Part shown: positions 17,387 to 26,202 of the stretch, piece after piece
Position numbering within the stretch: the stretch's first letter is position 1
How the letters are laid out: each line of letters begins with the position of its first letter
NCBI GenBank assembly: GCA_022788085.1
Contig: JALEWA010000137.1
Span: forward strand, 1-38,622
Direction: 5' to 3'
Length of the DNA: 38,622 nucleotides
Origin: Lachnospiraceae bacterium
GTDB taxonomy: Bacteria > Bacillota > Clostridia > Lachnospirales > Lachnospiraceae
The notes under the pieces: model-generated
Told to the model about the DNA's origin: nothing
Seen by the model: only the letters and a program-made list of their open reading frames with translations
Database searches by the model: none
Made by a program: the position numbers and the translations under genes

Positions 17387-17416
17387 TTATATTTCCTCCG
17401 TTATCTAATATCTTTT

Positions 17417-17443
17417 GTAACTATTTCATACCTTATTAGTTAC
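17417..17443. repeat. Short inverted repeat between deoB and prfC
   Basis: GTAACTA (17417-17423) pairs with TAGTTAC (17437-17443) across a 13-base loop, covering the deoB stop codon. No T-run follows on the minus strand, so it is at best a weak pause or processing hairpin; deoB and prfC may be partly co-transcribed. Confidence 0.3.
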
Positions 17444-18614
17444 ATTTATTAATTATATCAAGCACGCTGTTTCCTGCTACCTCCTGCCTGATTCCGAGGT
17501 AATCAAGTATGGTAGCCGCAATATCAGCAAATCCGTTTCTTGTACCAAGATTTACCGGCTTGATATTTTCTCCATAAATAATAAATGGTGTATGCTCTCT
17601 TGTATGATCCGTTGTTTTGGTATAACCCGGATCACAACCATGATCTGCTGTGATCATGAGAACATCATCCTTTCTCATTTTACCCATAATTTCAGGAAGT
17701 TTTTCATCGAAGAATGCCAATGCCTTTGCATAACCATCAATATCTCTTCTATGGCCATAAAGCATGTCATAATCAACAAGATTGATAAAGCATAATCCCT
17801 CAAAATCTTTATCCAGATATTCCAGGGTCTTCTCAATACCTTCTTCATTACCCTGTGTATAGGTAAATTCCGTAATTCCCTTACCTGCAAAGATGTCCTT
17901 AATCTTTCCTACCGCGATAACATCCTTTCCTGCATCCTTAATCTGATCCAGCATGGTTGTCTTAGGCGGCAGTAAAGAATAATCATGACGATGAGGTGTT
18001 CTTGTATAATTTCCGTCTGCTCCGACAAAAGGTCTTGCAATAACACGTCCAACTCCATGCTTTCCCTGAAGCATCTGCCTTGCTTTTGCGCAATACTCAT
18101 ACAATGTCTCTAATGGAACCACATCCTCATGGGCTGCAATCTGGAAAACACTATCTGCAGAAGTATACACGATAAGCTTACCTGTCTTTACATGCTCATC
18201 ACCATAATCCTTGATGACCTCTGTTCCGGAATACGGCTTGTTACATAAAACACCACGTCCTGTGAGCTTCGTAAACTCGTCCAAAACTTCCTGTGGAAAT
18301 CCTTCCGGATATACAGGAAGCGGATCTTTGGAAATAAGTCCGGCTATCTCCCAATGTCCAATGGTAGTATCCTTACCTGCTGATAATTCCTTCATTCTTG
18401 CTACAGCAGCCATTGGTGCTTCTACAGGCTCTTTCTTGCTGCAGGTGACGCCTTCAATATTAAAAATTCCCAGCTTTTGTAAGTTAGGAACATGAAAATA
18501 GGTGCTGGTAGACACAGAACCAATGGTATTTGTTCCCTTATCACCAAAATGCTCTGCGTCCTCCATTTCACCTATACCAAAACTATCTAATACGATTAAA
18601 AAAACTCTTTTCAT
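17436..18614 (-). CDS. deoB: Phosphopentomutase
   Basis: DeoB interconverts ribose (or deoxyribose) 1-phosphate and 5-phosphate in nucleoside catabolism and salvage. The 392-residue product has the alkaline-phosphatase-like fold. The N-terminal metal motif LDSFGIGEM is near residue 10, with the catalytic-Thr region SAGKDTTIGHWE at about residue 80. The C-terminal metal sites are in ADHGCDPGYTKTTDHTREHTPF. The ATG at 18614 has AAAGGAG five bases upstream, so the 11 upstream codons are rejected. It stands alone here, without deoD or pdp beside it, between prfC and the end of the spoIIIA operon, and has a candidate promoter of its own. Confidence 0.96.
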   Translation of the reverse strand: MKRVFLIVLDSFGIGEMEDAEHFGDKGTNTIGSVSTSTYFHVPNLQKLGIFNIEGVTCSKKEPVEAPMAAVARMKELSAGKDTTIGHWEIAGLISKDPLPVYPEGFPQEVLDEFTKLTGRGVLCNKPYSGTEVIKDYGDEHVKTGKLIVYTSADSVFQIAAHEDVVPLETLYEYCAKARQMLQGKHGVGRVIARPFVGADGNYTRTPHRHDYSLLPPKTTMLDQIKDAGKDVIAVGKIKDIFAGKGITEFTYTQGNEEGIEKTLEYLDKDFEGLCFINLVDYDMLYGHRRDIDGYAKALAFFDEKLPEIMGKMRKDDVLMITADHGCDPGYTKTTDHTREHTPFIIYGENIKPVNLGTRNGFADIAATILDYLGIRQEVAGNSVLDIINKCN

Positions 18615-18674
18615 AAGTGCTCCTTTCTTCGTAACGATGCCTATCATAAACCTCTCACGCTACTATGACACTTT

Positions 18675-18683
18675 AGTATATCA
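18675..18683 (-). promoter_or_regulatory. Candidate deoB promoter (extended -10)
   Basis: On the minus strand TGATATACT (18675-18683) forms an extended -10 element about 60 bases ahead of the deoB start. The -35 region is weak (TGTCTT with a 17-base spacer). It would let deoB be expressed apart from the spoIIIA operon upstream. Confidence 0.45.
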
Positions 18684-18711
18684 CAAGTTGCATAAAAAGA
18701 CACCAAAAATT

Positions 18712-19509
18712 TTATTTCGTTCCGGAAACAGTAATAATAATATTCTCAGGTGCAACATCCGTTTTTCTCTGCACAATATCAATAATCTGTGCTGTCTGTG
18801 TATCCGTAAGACTGACTGCACCAATCATGACATCTGCAGTACCATCACTGATACTTACTACAGACTCTGTATAACCTTTTGCCTCTAACAGCATCTCTGC
18901 ATCTGTCTCACGCTGCGCAGTTTCTGTCATTGCAATCATGCTGTCTACTGCATCCTGTTTAGCTGATTCTGTCAGGCTATCATTATCAATAATTTCTAAC
19001 AAGGCTTCTTTGTTCTGCGCTCTCGTCTGCTCCTTCAACAATTTAGCACCAGCAAGGCTTGTAACGCCTGTTGCACTGGTAAAGACGGCTTCTCCCGGAA
19101 TCTCTTCTTCTACAGCCTCCTTTTCCTGTACAGCTTCTGCATTTGCCTCCACTGCAGCATTTTTCGAGGCATCTGCCGATATAGTTTCTTCACTGTTTCC
19201 TGTTATTTCCATATTTTCACTAAGATAATTCTCTACTTCCTTTGTATCATCTGTATCAAGGCTTGCAATATCTGTATAATCCGTTATTGTACCATCATTG
19301 CTTTCTGTCATAGAAATTGCATACATATCTTCATCTGAAATATCTGACATTTCATATGTTAATGCACTCCCGCTTCCATCCTGGGACAGAAAGTCCTCTT
19401 CTCCAATCTTCTCTCCTGCAAAGTTAAGATAGCCGGCTACTGCTATCATAATTGCAAGTGCCGTAATCATAATCTGATTTTTTCTAAATATTCTTTTCAC
19501 TGAAACCAT
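18712..19509 (-). CDS. spoIIIAH: Stage III sporulation protein AH
   Basis: SpoIIIAH sits in the mother-cell membrane and binds forespore SpoIIQ across the intermembrane space, forming a ring of the feeding channel. The product (about 265 residues) has a short cytoplasmic start, one membrane segment (about residues 14-34, IMITALAIMIAVAGYLNF), an acidic disordered region and a C-terminal YscJ/FliF-like ring-building domain ending TDVAPENIIITVSG. The start is either ATG 19509 (MVSVKRIF), with AGGA five bases upstream, or GTG 19500. The linker of about 100 acidic residues before the ring domain is long. It is the last gene of the spoIIIA operon. Confidence 0.93.
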   Translation of the reverse strand: MVSVKRIFRKNQIMITALAIMIAVAGYLNFAGEKIGEEDFLSQDGSGSALTYEMSDISDEDMYAISMTESNDGTITDYTDIASLDTDDTKEVENYLSENMEITGNSEETISADASKNAAVEANAEAVQEKEAVEEEIPGEAVFTSATGVTSLAGAKLLKEQTRAQNKEALLEIIDNDSLTESAKQDAVDSMIAMTETAQRETDAEMLLEAKGYTESVVSISDGTADVMIGAVSLTDTQTAQIIDIVQRKTDVAPENIIITVSGTK

Positions 19510-19585
19510 ACCCTTCCTATGATTTTCTATTCCTACTCTATCATATTCTGCCTTTACACTAATTAGCACTCTTTTCCTTTTTTGA

Positions 19586-20191
19586 TTATGTTTTTTTTCT
19601 AACTAATACATCTATTTTATTGGCATCAACACCATATAATGCCATAACAGTGCGAATAATCTTTATCCTGATTTCTTCCTGCCCTGCTCCCTCTGCCGCT
19701 ATGACAACCCCCTCGATAGGTGGATGTCTTGTCTGCGTAACAAACGGTACTTGATTTCCTGCATCATTCACTGTATATACCGTGTCCTCTTCCTTGCGTT
19801 CTTCACTACTCTGGTTGTCTGTTTCTTTTGAAGCGGTCTGGTACGAAGGAATATCCTTCTCGACAACATACTCCTCAGAACTGCTTAAATAAATCAGCAC
19901 TTCTACCTTACCGATTCCCTCAACTTCCAACAGGAATTCTGAGAGTTCCTGTTCAAGCTTAGATTTATAATCATCTTCCTGAAAAGTATCCTTTACATAT
20001 TCTACCTTCTCTTGTTCTTTACTTCCTGAGGATTTGTTTTTATAACTACTGTTATTATTCACTGGAAGTAAAATGACATAGATTAAAATACCGCTAAAGA
20101 AAAGAATTAACATTCCGTCTCTGGAAAGCTTTTTTTCTCCACTCCTTAAGTCCTGTAGATAACTTTTGATATGACTAAAAAGCTTTTTCAT
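19586..20191 (-). CDS. spoIIIAG: Stage III sporulation protein AG
   Basis: SpoIIIAG forms a large ring in the mother-cell side of the channel joining mother cell and forespore. The 201-residue product has one membrane segment at about residues 27-46 (MLILFFSGILIYVILL), then a Lys/Ser/Glu-rich stretch and a ring-building domain (VEGIGKVEVLIYLSS ... VEGVVIAAEGAGQEEIRIKIIRTVMALYGVDANKIDVLV). The domain is split by an insertion rich in charged residues, as in Bacillus SpoIIIAG. Its ATG overlaps the spoIIIAF stop by 4 bases. Confidence 0.95.
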   Translation of the reverse strand: MKKLFSHIKSYLQDLRSGEKKLSRDGMLILFFSGILIYVILLPVNNNSSYKNKSSGSKEQEKVEYVKDTFQEDDYKSKLEQELSEFLLEVEGIGKVEVLIYLSSSEEYVVEKDIPSYQTASKETDNQSSEERKEEDTVYTVNDAGNQVPFVTQTRHPPIEGVVIAAEGAGQEEIRIKIIRTVMALYGVDANKIDVLVRKKT

Positions 20192-20694
20192 TGCATCCTT
20201 ACCTCCACCTGATCCTCTTGTATAGAGAACTTTTCACAAACTGCTTCCTTAAATTCTACAACGAAATTCTTATCTTCCTGCCCTTGTACTGCCTGAATAA
20301 CAATATTCCATTTTCCTCCTTTGTCCTGTTCTATCCACTTTAGCTGATATCTTCCTGCGCCCTCCAGATTCAAGAGTTCGTCTATTTGCTCTTTAAACTC
20401 ATCCATCGACTTTTCCATAATATTCTTTTGCAAATATCCATCCATTCCTGCAAGCTCTTGTTCTCCGCTCCACTGTATCTGCCACCTCTCATAAATTTCA
20501 TCCGCATGCTCCCATCCGCTCTCTACAATTCCAAAAAAGGAGAAGAAAATATTGCAGCAAATTGATATCGCAATCAATTGAGAAAACAGCTTCAGATATT
20601 TGTGAAAAGAATTTCCGGCTGTCAGTTGTATCAGGCATTGAAAGCATATCATTGAATAAACAAAGGTTCTTACCCTTAAGACAAGCTCCTCCAT
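20188..20694 (-). CDS. spoIIIAF: Stage III sporulation protein AF
   Basis: The 168-residue product has two N-terminal membrane segments (about residues 10-27 and 35-55, the second LFSQLIAISICCNIFFSFFG) followed by a soluble C-terminal domain that in Bacillus has the same ring-building fold as AG and AH. It is a component of the mother-cell membrane part of the spoIIIA channel. The gene lies 11 bases after spoIIIAE and overlaps spoIIIAG by 4 bases. Sequence conservation of this family is low, so the call rests mainly on position and topology. Confidence 0.9.
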   Translation of the reverse strand: MEELVLRVRTFVYSMICFQCLIQLTAGNSFHKYLKLFSQLIAISICCNIFFSFFGIVESGWEHADEIYERWQIQWSGEQELAGMDGYLQKNIMEKSMDEFKEQIDELLNLEGAGRYQLKWIEQDKGGKWNIVIQAVQGQEDKNFVVEFKEAVCEKFSIQEDQVEVRMQ

Positions 20695-20705
20695 CTTCTA
20701 CCTCC

Positions 20706-21776
20706 TCATGTCACATTTGTCATGGCTGCAATCGTGAGGAAAAATAATGCCGTAACAGTAACCAGCATCCTTAATAGCAGAAAACCGGCATCCATAATAT
20801 AGTCTGTACATTCTACCATTTGCTGTTCTCCGCACAATCCTCCTATTGCGCTTGCAAGCTTAACCGTTCCCAAAAGGATAAAAATATGTATCGCCGGTGC
20901 TACCATAAGCAAAACCAATATTAACAATACAAGAACGCCAAAGCTATTCTTTACTGCTGTAGCTGATGCAAGAGTAATTCCTGATACAGACTCAGCAATA
21001 TCCCCTATTCCCGGAATAGCGCATGCTGTTTTCTGTAATATTGCAACATTTGTCTTATCAATTACAGGTGTTATTATAAGCTGCAAAATTCCACTTCCGG
21101 TTACAAGCATAATCATTCCTTTTAGAATCCATAAAGTGCCATCCTTCATCAACTTCATCATTCCCTGAAACCTTTTTTCTCCAAAAAGGCTTTCCAAAAT
21201 TCCAAGCATAGCATATCCTTCTGCTACAGGAATTAATGCTGCGACCAGAAGCCCTTCTATAAGACATAGGAACCCTAACAAAAGCTTGTAAAATATGACT
21301 GCTGACAAGCCATTGCCTGCTGCAGCGATACACATCATAAATGCCGGAAGCATAAGCTTTAGAAATTCCGTTATGGCTTGCATAGTGCTCTTAACAATTG
21401 ATAATACCTCACGAAAGGTATATATTAGTAAAATCAACTGGCAAAGGATAAAAAAAAGCTTTGCCATTCTTGCTGTACTCTCATTTTTTAATGCCTCCAG
21501 AAAGGAAGTAATGACTGCTGACAGAATAAATAACACCAGTATTGAAATAAATACTGTTTTCATCTGTACAAAATAACTACTAATATTTTCCAACAGATAG
21601 TCTAAAAAAAGTTTTGGATTCAATACCCAGTCTCCTTTTAAAACATCCTCAATCAAATCAAGAGCATGTACATTTTCCTGCGGAAGCAAATCCTGTAGGA
21701 ACTTATCTATAAAACCAATATCCGGCAGCATTTCCTCTAACTGCGCTTTCTCCACACTCTCCAAATCCAACGTCAT
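20706..21776 (-). CDS. spoIIIAE: Stage III sporulation protein AE
   Basis: SpoIIIAE is the polytopic membrane protein of the spoIIIA channel. The 356-residue product has about seven or eight hydrophobic segments after residue 80 (for instance VFISILVLFILSAVITSF and FGVLVLLILVLLMVAPAIHIFIL) and the conserved LLPAFMMCIAAAGN and DKTNVAILQ-type loops. The ATG at 21776 overlaps the spoIIIAD stop (ATGA), which fixes the start. In Bacillus the protein starts with a cleavable signal peptide and is about 40 residues longer; here the first 70 residues are soluble, acidic and without a signal sequence. Confidence 0.94.
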   Translation of the reverse strand: MTLDLESVEKAQLEEMLPDIGFIDKFLQDLLPQENVHALDLIEDVLKGDWVLNPKLFLDYLLENISSYFVQMKTVFISILVLFILSAVITSFLEALKNESTARMAKLFFILCQLILLIYTFREVLSIVKSTMQAITEFLKLMLPAFMMCIAAAGNGLSAVIFYKLLLGFLCLIEGLLVAALIPVAEGYAMLGILESLFGEKRFQGMMKLMKDGTLWILKGMIMLVTGSGILQLIITPVIDKTNVAILQKTACAIPGIGDIAESVSGITLASATAVKNSFGVLVLLILVLLMVAPAIHIFILLGTVKLASAIGGLCGEQQMVECTDYIMDAGFLLLRMLVTVTALFFLTIAAMTNVT

Positions 21777-22153
21777 TGCATCATTTCCTCTATCATTTCC
21801 AGCATTGTTTTCATGACAGGCAAGCCTGACATCATAATCATAATCTTCCCAAAAAGCTCTATATGGCTGCTTAAGGTTGAATATCCTGCATCCTTGCAAA
21901 TGTTTGCAGCGAATTCACAAATATATGTAATCCCAATCAACTTCAGCAGCAGATTTACATATACAACATTCTCCTTTAAGAGCTTGCTCCACCCTTGTAT
22001 CTCCTCCAACATACCATCTAACACGCCAATAACACGCAAGGCAATCAAAAAACTGACTAGCAGGATGATTAAGGTCGCATATTCCGGTTTGTCCTTTCTG
22101 ATGATAATTGCCGCAAACATACCTGCAGCTGCCACAACACATACCTGTAGCAC
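21773..22153 (-). CDS. spoIIIAD: Stage III sporulation protein AD
   Basis: The 126-residue product is a small membrane protein of the spoIIIA channel. It has four hydrophobic segments, the first two at residues 2-19 and 27-45 (VCVVAAAGMFAAIII and ATLIILLVSFLIALRVIGVL) and later LLLKLIGITYICEFAANICKDAG, the family signature. The start is a GTG at 22153 with GGAGG seven bases upstream. It is translationally coupled to spoIIIAE. Confidence 0.93.
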   Translation of the reverse strand: MLQVCVVAAAGMFAAIIIRKDKPEYATLIILLVSFLIALRVIGVLDGMLEEIQGWSKLLKENVVYVNLLLKLIGITYICEFAANICKDAGYSTLSSHIELFGKIMIMMSGLPVMKTMLEMIEEMMQ

Positions 22154-22187
22154 ATACTCACCTCCGCATATTATTTTTCATGACTAT

Positions 22188-22382
22188 TTATAATCCAAAA
22201 AGCTTCTGTATCATTTCAAACAATTCATATATATACGGTACAATCCAAGATAGTACCAGTACCAATCCTGCAAGGCTGATTAAGAAAGCATGCTCTTCCC
22301 TCCCGCTGTGTTTCAATACCTGTCCCAAAATCGTAATCAAAATACCTACTGCTGCAATTTTAAATATCAGATTCACTTCCAT
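22188..22382 (-). CDS. spoIIIAC: Stage III sporulation protein AC
   Basis: The 64-residue product has the standard length and two membrane helices: residues 5-22 (IFKIAAVGILITILGQVL) and 33-52 (AFLISLAGLVLVLSWIVPYI), separated by the conserved KHSGREEHAF loop. It is a core membrane component of the spoIIIA complex. The gene lies between spoIIIAB and spoIIIAD. Confidence 0.95.
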   Translation of the reverse strand: MEVNLIFKIAAVGILITILGQVLKHSGREEHAFLISLAGLVLVLSWIVPYIYELFEMIQKLFGL

Positions 22383-22427
22383 CTTCCACGTTCCTCCCTA
22401 CAGACTGCTCTTTTATTGGCGAGGTTC

Positions 22428-22955
22428 TTACACAAAAATCATAATGCATAGAATTCCTGCCAAAAAGCTGAGCGTTCTGATCAGCCTGTCTTTTTCATCC
22501 TTACTCTTTTGCATTTTTTTCCTTTCCTCTTCCAGCTCTTCACACAACATGGCAAATGCTTCTTTCTGCATTTCGTCTTCTTCACAGCAAAAGCATCTTT
22601 TCATCCGCCTTAAATATCTCGTAATTACTTTAGGATAACACCTGTTTTTTTCTATTGTATCTAACTCTTCATCCCATATCTCTTGTAAGGTTCTTCCACT
22701 ACCATTATCCATGTTATCCGCTATATCTTTCAGGAATACATTATATGGCTTTTGTAATCGATCTGCTAATGATAGAAATATTTCCTGCATTGGTCTATGT
22801 AAAAACGAAATTTCCCTCATTATATAAAATAACATTTGTTTCTGTTCATTCAAATGATATAATATGCATTTCATTTCCTGCCGTAAAGCCAGACCAAATC
22901 CTTGTGCTCCTGTCAGGACAAGCATTCCTGCAATAATTTTTCCCCACAAAGACAT
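22428..22955 (-). CDS. spoIIIAB: Stage III sporulation protein AB
   Basis: The 175-residue product has N- and C-terminal hydrophobic helices (about residues 6-24 and 158-175, the latter TLSFLAGILCIMIFV) and a helical soluble middle rich in charged residues, the general layout of SpoIIIAB. In Bacillus it is related to the GspF-type platform proteins of type II secretion and partners the ATPase SpoIIIAA. The gene overlaps the end of spoIIIAA by 43 bases, so the two are coupled. Confidence 0.93.
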   Translation of the reverse strand: MSLWGKIIAGMLVLTGAQGFGLALRQEMKCILYHLNEQKQMLFYIMREISFLHRPMQEIFLSLADRLQKPYNVFLKDIADNMDNGSGRTLQEIWDEELDTIEKNRCYPKVITRYLRRMKRCFCCEEDEMQKEAFAMLCEELEEERKKMQKSKDEKDRLIRTLSFLAGILCIMIFV

Positions 22956-23911
22956 ATCCCCTCCTCATTCCATATTTCCACTCTCCTTGTACCATCATTT
23001 TCCATATGTAAAAATAAAATTCTTTTAAATATCTGATCTTTCATCAAACTACTTATCTCTGTTTTTTTCTCTAAGTCCCTCCAACATCCTGCATGTATTG
23101 TGGCCAATACACTACAACCGCTAATCCCTGCATAAAAGATAGCTTCTGCATCTGCCCTTGTCCCAATTTCATCCATTGCAATTACACTTGGCGAAAATGT
23201 TCTAATCAATATCCGCGCTCCTTGGGCTTTTTCTCCACCTGTTATAAGATCGGTTCTCATTCCGCAGTCCAAAGAAGCAATTCCCCTATATGCTCCTGCA
23301 ATTTCTCCCCTTTCATCTATTACTCCGACTGTTCCCCCTCTGTATTCCTTTCCACCGTCAGAAAAACTACGTACAATATCACGTAAAAGTGTAGTCTTTC
23401 CCGCTCCTGGTGCAGAAGCAATCAAGGTATTCCGAATATGTGTATCATCTACCAGCCAGTTCATGATTCCATTAGAGATTCCCTTTATTTCATGAGCAAT
23501 TCTAATATTCATATATCGAATGTATTTTGCAATATAGATATGATTTCCAACAGTTGTTAACTCTCCTGTAATTCCTATCCTGTGTCCTCCCGGCATAGTC
23601 ATAAAACCTTGGCGCCGTTCCTCTTCATAAGCGTAAACAGAATCTCTGCATAAATGCCTTACTATTTCTTCCAGTTCCCGCTCGCAATAAATAACATACG
23701 TATTCATTTCTTTTGTAGTTTTCATTTCTACTGCAGGTCCATTCTTCCTTATGGCATATTCTTTATTTCTACTCCTGATTATTACCGGTTGGTTCACGCG
23801 AATTCTTATTTCTTCTATTTCGCTCCACTGCAAATTGCTATTCTCCCAAGGACTACGCAACGAAGCCGGAAAAAAACGCAGTATCACATCCTTTTGGTCC
23901 TGCATTTTCAC
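22913..23911 (-). CDS. spoIIIAA: Stage III sporulation protein AA (ATPase)
   Basis: SpoIIIAA is the cytoplasmic secretion-type ATPase of the mother cell-forespore channel and is homologous to GspE/VirB11-type ATPases. The 332-residue product contains the conserved PGGHRIGITGE segment, Walker A APGAGKTT at residues 167-174, the VIDERGEIAGAY segment and the Walker B-like VIAMDEIGTRADAEA. The start is a GTG at 23911 with GGAG six bases upstream; an in-frame ATG two codons on is 12 bases from it. It is the first gene of the operon and lies behind a sigma-E-like promoter. Confidence 0.95.
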   Translation of the reverse strand: MKMQDQKDVILRFFPASLRSPWENSNLQWSEIEEIRIRVNQPVIIRSRNKEYAIRKNGPAVEMKTTKEMNTYVIYCERELEEIVRHLCRDSVYAYEEERRQGFMTMPGGHRIGITGELTTVGNHIYIAKYIRYMNIRIAHEIKGISNGIMNWLVDDTHIRNTLIASAPGAGKTTLLRDIVRSFSDGGKEYRGGTVGVIDERGEIAGAYRGIASLDCGMRTDLITGGEKAQGARILIRTFSPSVIAMDEIGTRADAEAIFYAGISGCSVLATIHAGCWRDLEKKTEISSLMKDQIFKRILFLHMENDGTRRVEIWNEEGICLCGEKLLQECLS

Positions 23912-23931
23912 ACTTCACTCCTCTCTATCTC

Positions 23932-23959
23932 AATATATGTGGACGAGATTAAAATATAC
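23932..23959 (-). promoter_or_regulatory. Sigma-E-like promoter of the spoIIIA operon
   Basis: On the minus strand GTATATT (23953-23959) and CATATATT (23932-23939) are 13 bases apart, 20-50 bases before the spoIIIAA start. This matches the layout of mother-cell sigma-E promoters (an ATATT-type -35 and CATAnAnT-type -10), and in Bacillus the spoIIIA operon is sigma-E dependent. It lies just downstream of the pnp terminator. Assignment is by eye. Confidence 0.6.
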
Positions 23960-23960
23960 C

Positions 23961-23992
23961 AAAAAACCGTACCCATTTCTGAGTACGGTTTT
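23961..23992 (-). terminator. Intrinsic terminator of pnp
   Basis: AAAACCGTAC (23963-23972) pairs with GTACGGTTTT (23983-23992) across a 10-base loop. On the minus strand the stem is followed by TTTTTT. It begins 18 bases after the pnp stop codon and separates pnp from the sporulation operon. Confidence 0.9.
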
Positions 23993-24010
23993 AAATATTA
24001 TCTATTTATC

Positions 24011-26137
24011 TTATTGTTGAGCAACATCCTTCATAGAGAAGCTGATTCTGCCCATCTTATCCTTACCTAAGCATACAACAGTAACAACATCACCTAAAGT
24101 AAGAACATCTTCTACATGATTGATTCTTTCCTTTGAAATCTTAGAAATATGGACCATTCCTTCTTTTCCCGGTGCGAATTCAAGGAATGCACCAAATTCC
24201 TTAATGCTGATAACTTTACCCTTGAATATCTGGCCTTCTTCGAATTCGGTTGTGATAATCTTAATCATCTCAGCAGCCTTATCCATCATAGCCTGGTCTG
24301 TACCACAAATGCTTACAAATCCATCATCTGTGATATCAATCTTAACACCTGTTTGCTCGATGATAGCGTTGATTGTCTTACCTCTCTGACCTACAACATC
24401 ACCAATCTTTTCAGGATCAATTGACATCTGGATAATCTTAGGAGCATACTTGCCTACTTCTTTTCTTGGTTCAGCAATAGCAGGCTTCATACAGGTATCC
24501 ATAATATACAATCTTGCATCATGACATCTCTGAATTGCACCCTCTACGATAGGTCTTGTTAAACCATGAATCTTAATATCCATCTGAATGGCTGTAATAC
24601 CCTGTGTTGTACCGGTCACCTTGAAGTCCATATCTCCGAAGAAATCTTCAAGTCCCTGAATATCGGTAAGCAGAACATAATCGTCATCTGTATCACCTGT
24701 TACAAGACCACAGGAAATACCTGCTACCATTCTCTTAATAGGCACACCTGCTGCCATTAATGACATACAGGAAGCACATGTAGATCCCATGGAAGTAGAA
24801 CCATTTGACTCAAATGTCTCTGATACGCTTCTGATTGCATATGGGAACTCGTCTTCTGATGGTAATACAGGAACAAGAGCCTTCTCTGCTAAAGCACCAT
24901 GTCCAATTTCTCTACGTCCCGGTCCTCTGGATGGCTTTGTCTCTCCTACAGAATAGGATGGGAAGTTATAATGATGCATATATCTCTTTGTTGTCTCATT
25001 CTCATCTAAGCCGTCTACCTTCTGTGCTTCAGATAAAGGAGCAAGTGTTGTCACATTACAGATCTGTGTCTGTCCTCTTGTGAACATAGCTGAACCATGC
25101 ACTCTGGGAATAATATCAACCTCAGCAGCAAGGCTTCTAATCTGTGTCATCTTTCTTCCATCAGGACGCTTCTGATCCTTTAAAATCATCTTACGTACTG
25201 TCTTCTTCTGATACTGATATACAGCCTCTCCAAGAACTGCAAGCCACTCCTCATTATCTGCAAAAGCCTCTTCCAGCTTCTCTGTAACTTTCTTAATATT
25301 CTCTTCACGAACCTGTTTCTCATCCGTGAAAACAGCAACTTCCATCTCTTCCGGAGTTACGATTTCCTTCATCTTTGCAAACATTTCTTCCGGAATTGCA
25401 CAAGATTCATAAGCATGCTTTGGCTTACCAATCTCAGCTACCATCTGATTAATAAATGCAATGATAGTCTGGTTTATTTCATGGCACTTATAGATAGCTT
25501 CAATCATTTTATCCTCTGGAATTTCATTTGCACCAGCCTCAATCATGATAACCTTGGTACTTGTAGAAGCAACTGTAAGCTGTAAATCACCATTCTTCCA
25601 CTGCTCCTGATTTGGATTAACGATGAACTCACCATCAACCAAGCCAAGCTGTGTTGTAGCACATGGACCATCAAATGGAATATCTGAAATACTTGTAGCA
25701 ATTGCTGAACCAAGCATCGCTACAACCTCCGGACGACACTCCGGATCAACACTCATTACCATGTTGTTAAGAGTAACATCATTTCTGTAATCCTTTGGGA
25801 AAAGAGGACGCATAGGTCTGTCAATGACACGGCTTGTAAGGATTGCATTCTCACTTGCCTTACCCTCTCTCTTATTAAAACCTCCCGGAATCTTTCCTAC
25901 AGCGTATAGCTTTTCTTCATATTCAACGCTTAATGGGAAAAAATCAATTCCGTCTCTTGGTTTGTCAGATGCTGTTGCTGTACATAATACGGTAGTATCA
26001 CCATAATGCATGAGTGCTGCACCATTAGCCTGTGCTGATACTCTTCCGATATCTACGGAAAGAGTACGTCCGCCTAATTCCATGCTATAGGTCTTAAACG
26101 TTTTTTCTTTGTTTTCGCTAAATGTTCCGTTATACAT
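24011..26137 (-). CDS. pnp: Polynucleotide phosphorylase
   Basis: PNPase is the 3'-5' phosphorolytic exoribonuclease of mRNA turnover; it also acts in tRNA maturation and can polymerise nucleotides. The 708-residue trimeric enzyme has the full layout: first RNase PH domain (residues 1-220, DIGRVSAQANGAALMHYGDT), a helical linker, the catalytic second RNase PH domain (about 315-550, with GRREIGHGALAEKAL and TDIQGLEDFFGDMDFKV), a KH domain at about 555-615 (VVGQRGKTINAIIEQTGVKI) and the C-terminal S1 domain (GKVISIKEFGAFLEFAPGKEGMVHIS). Standard AAGGAG ribosome binding site. It follows rpsO, as in most bacteria. Confidence 0.97.
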   Translation of the reverse strand: MYNGTFSENKEKTFKTYSMELGGRTLSVDIGRVSAQANGAALMHYGDTTVLCTATASDKPRDGIDFFPLSVEYEEKLYAVGKIPGGFNKREGKASENAILTSRVIDRPMRPLFPKDYRNDVTLNNMVMSVDPECRPEVVAMLGSAIATSISDIPFDGPCATTQLGLVDGEFIVNPNQEQWKNGDLQLTVASTSTKVIMIEAGANEIPEDKMIEAIYKCHEINQTIIAFINQMVAEIGKPKHAYESCAIPEEMFAKMKEIVTPEEMEVAVFTDEKQVREENIKKVTEKLEEAFADNEEWLAVLGEAVYQYQKKTVRKMILKDQKRPDGRKMTQIRSLAAEVDIIPRVHGSAMFTRGQTQICNVTTLAPLSEAQKVDGLDENETTKRYMHHYNFPSYSVGETKPSRGPGRREIGHGALAEKALVPVLPSEDEFPYAIRSVSETFESNGSTSMGSTCASCMSLMAAGVPIKRMVAGISCGLVTGDTDDDYVLLTDIQGLEDFFGDMDFKVTGTTQGITAIQMDIKIHGLTRPIVEGAIQRCHDARLYIMDTCMKPAIAEPRKEVGKYAPKIIQMSIDPEKIGDVVGQRGKTINAIIEQTGVKIDITDDGFVSICGTDQAMMDKAAEMIKIITTEFEEGQIFKGKVISIKEFGAFLEFAPGKEGMVHISKISKERINHVEDVLTLGDVVTVVCLGKDKMGRISFSMKDVAQQ

Positions 26138-26202
26138 TTTCTTCTCCTTTTCTAATTTACTTTTGTTATTATGGTAGAAGATGCCGAAACTACTGAAAAC
26201 AA

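Noticed and set aside
18672-18695. CRP-like dyad TGTGA...TCA in the deoB promoter
   Set aside because: The second half-site does not match and Clostridia of this group lack a classic CRP-cAMP system; spacing is also wrong.
22108-22638. 176-codon plus-strand frame across spoIIIAB-AD
   Set aside because: Antisense to three well-recognised sporulation genes; no ribosome binding site.
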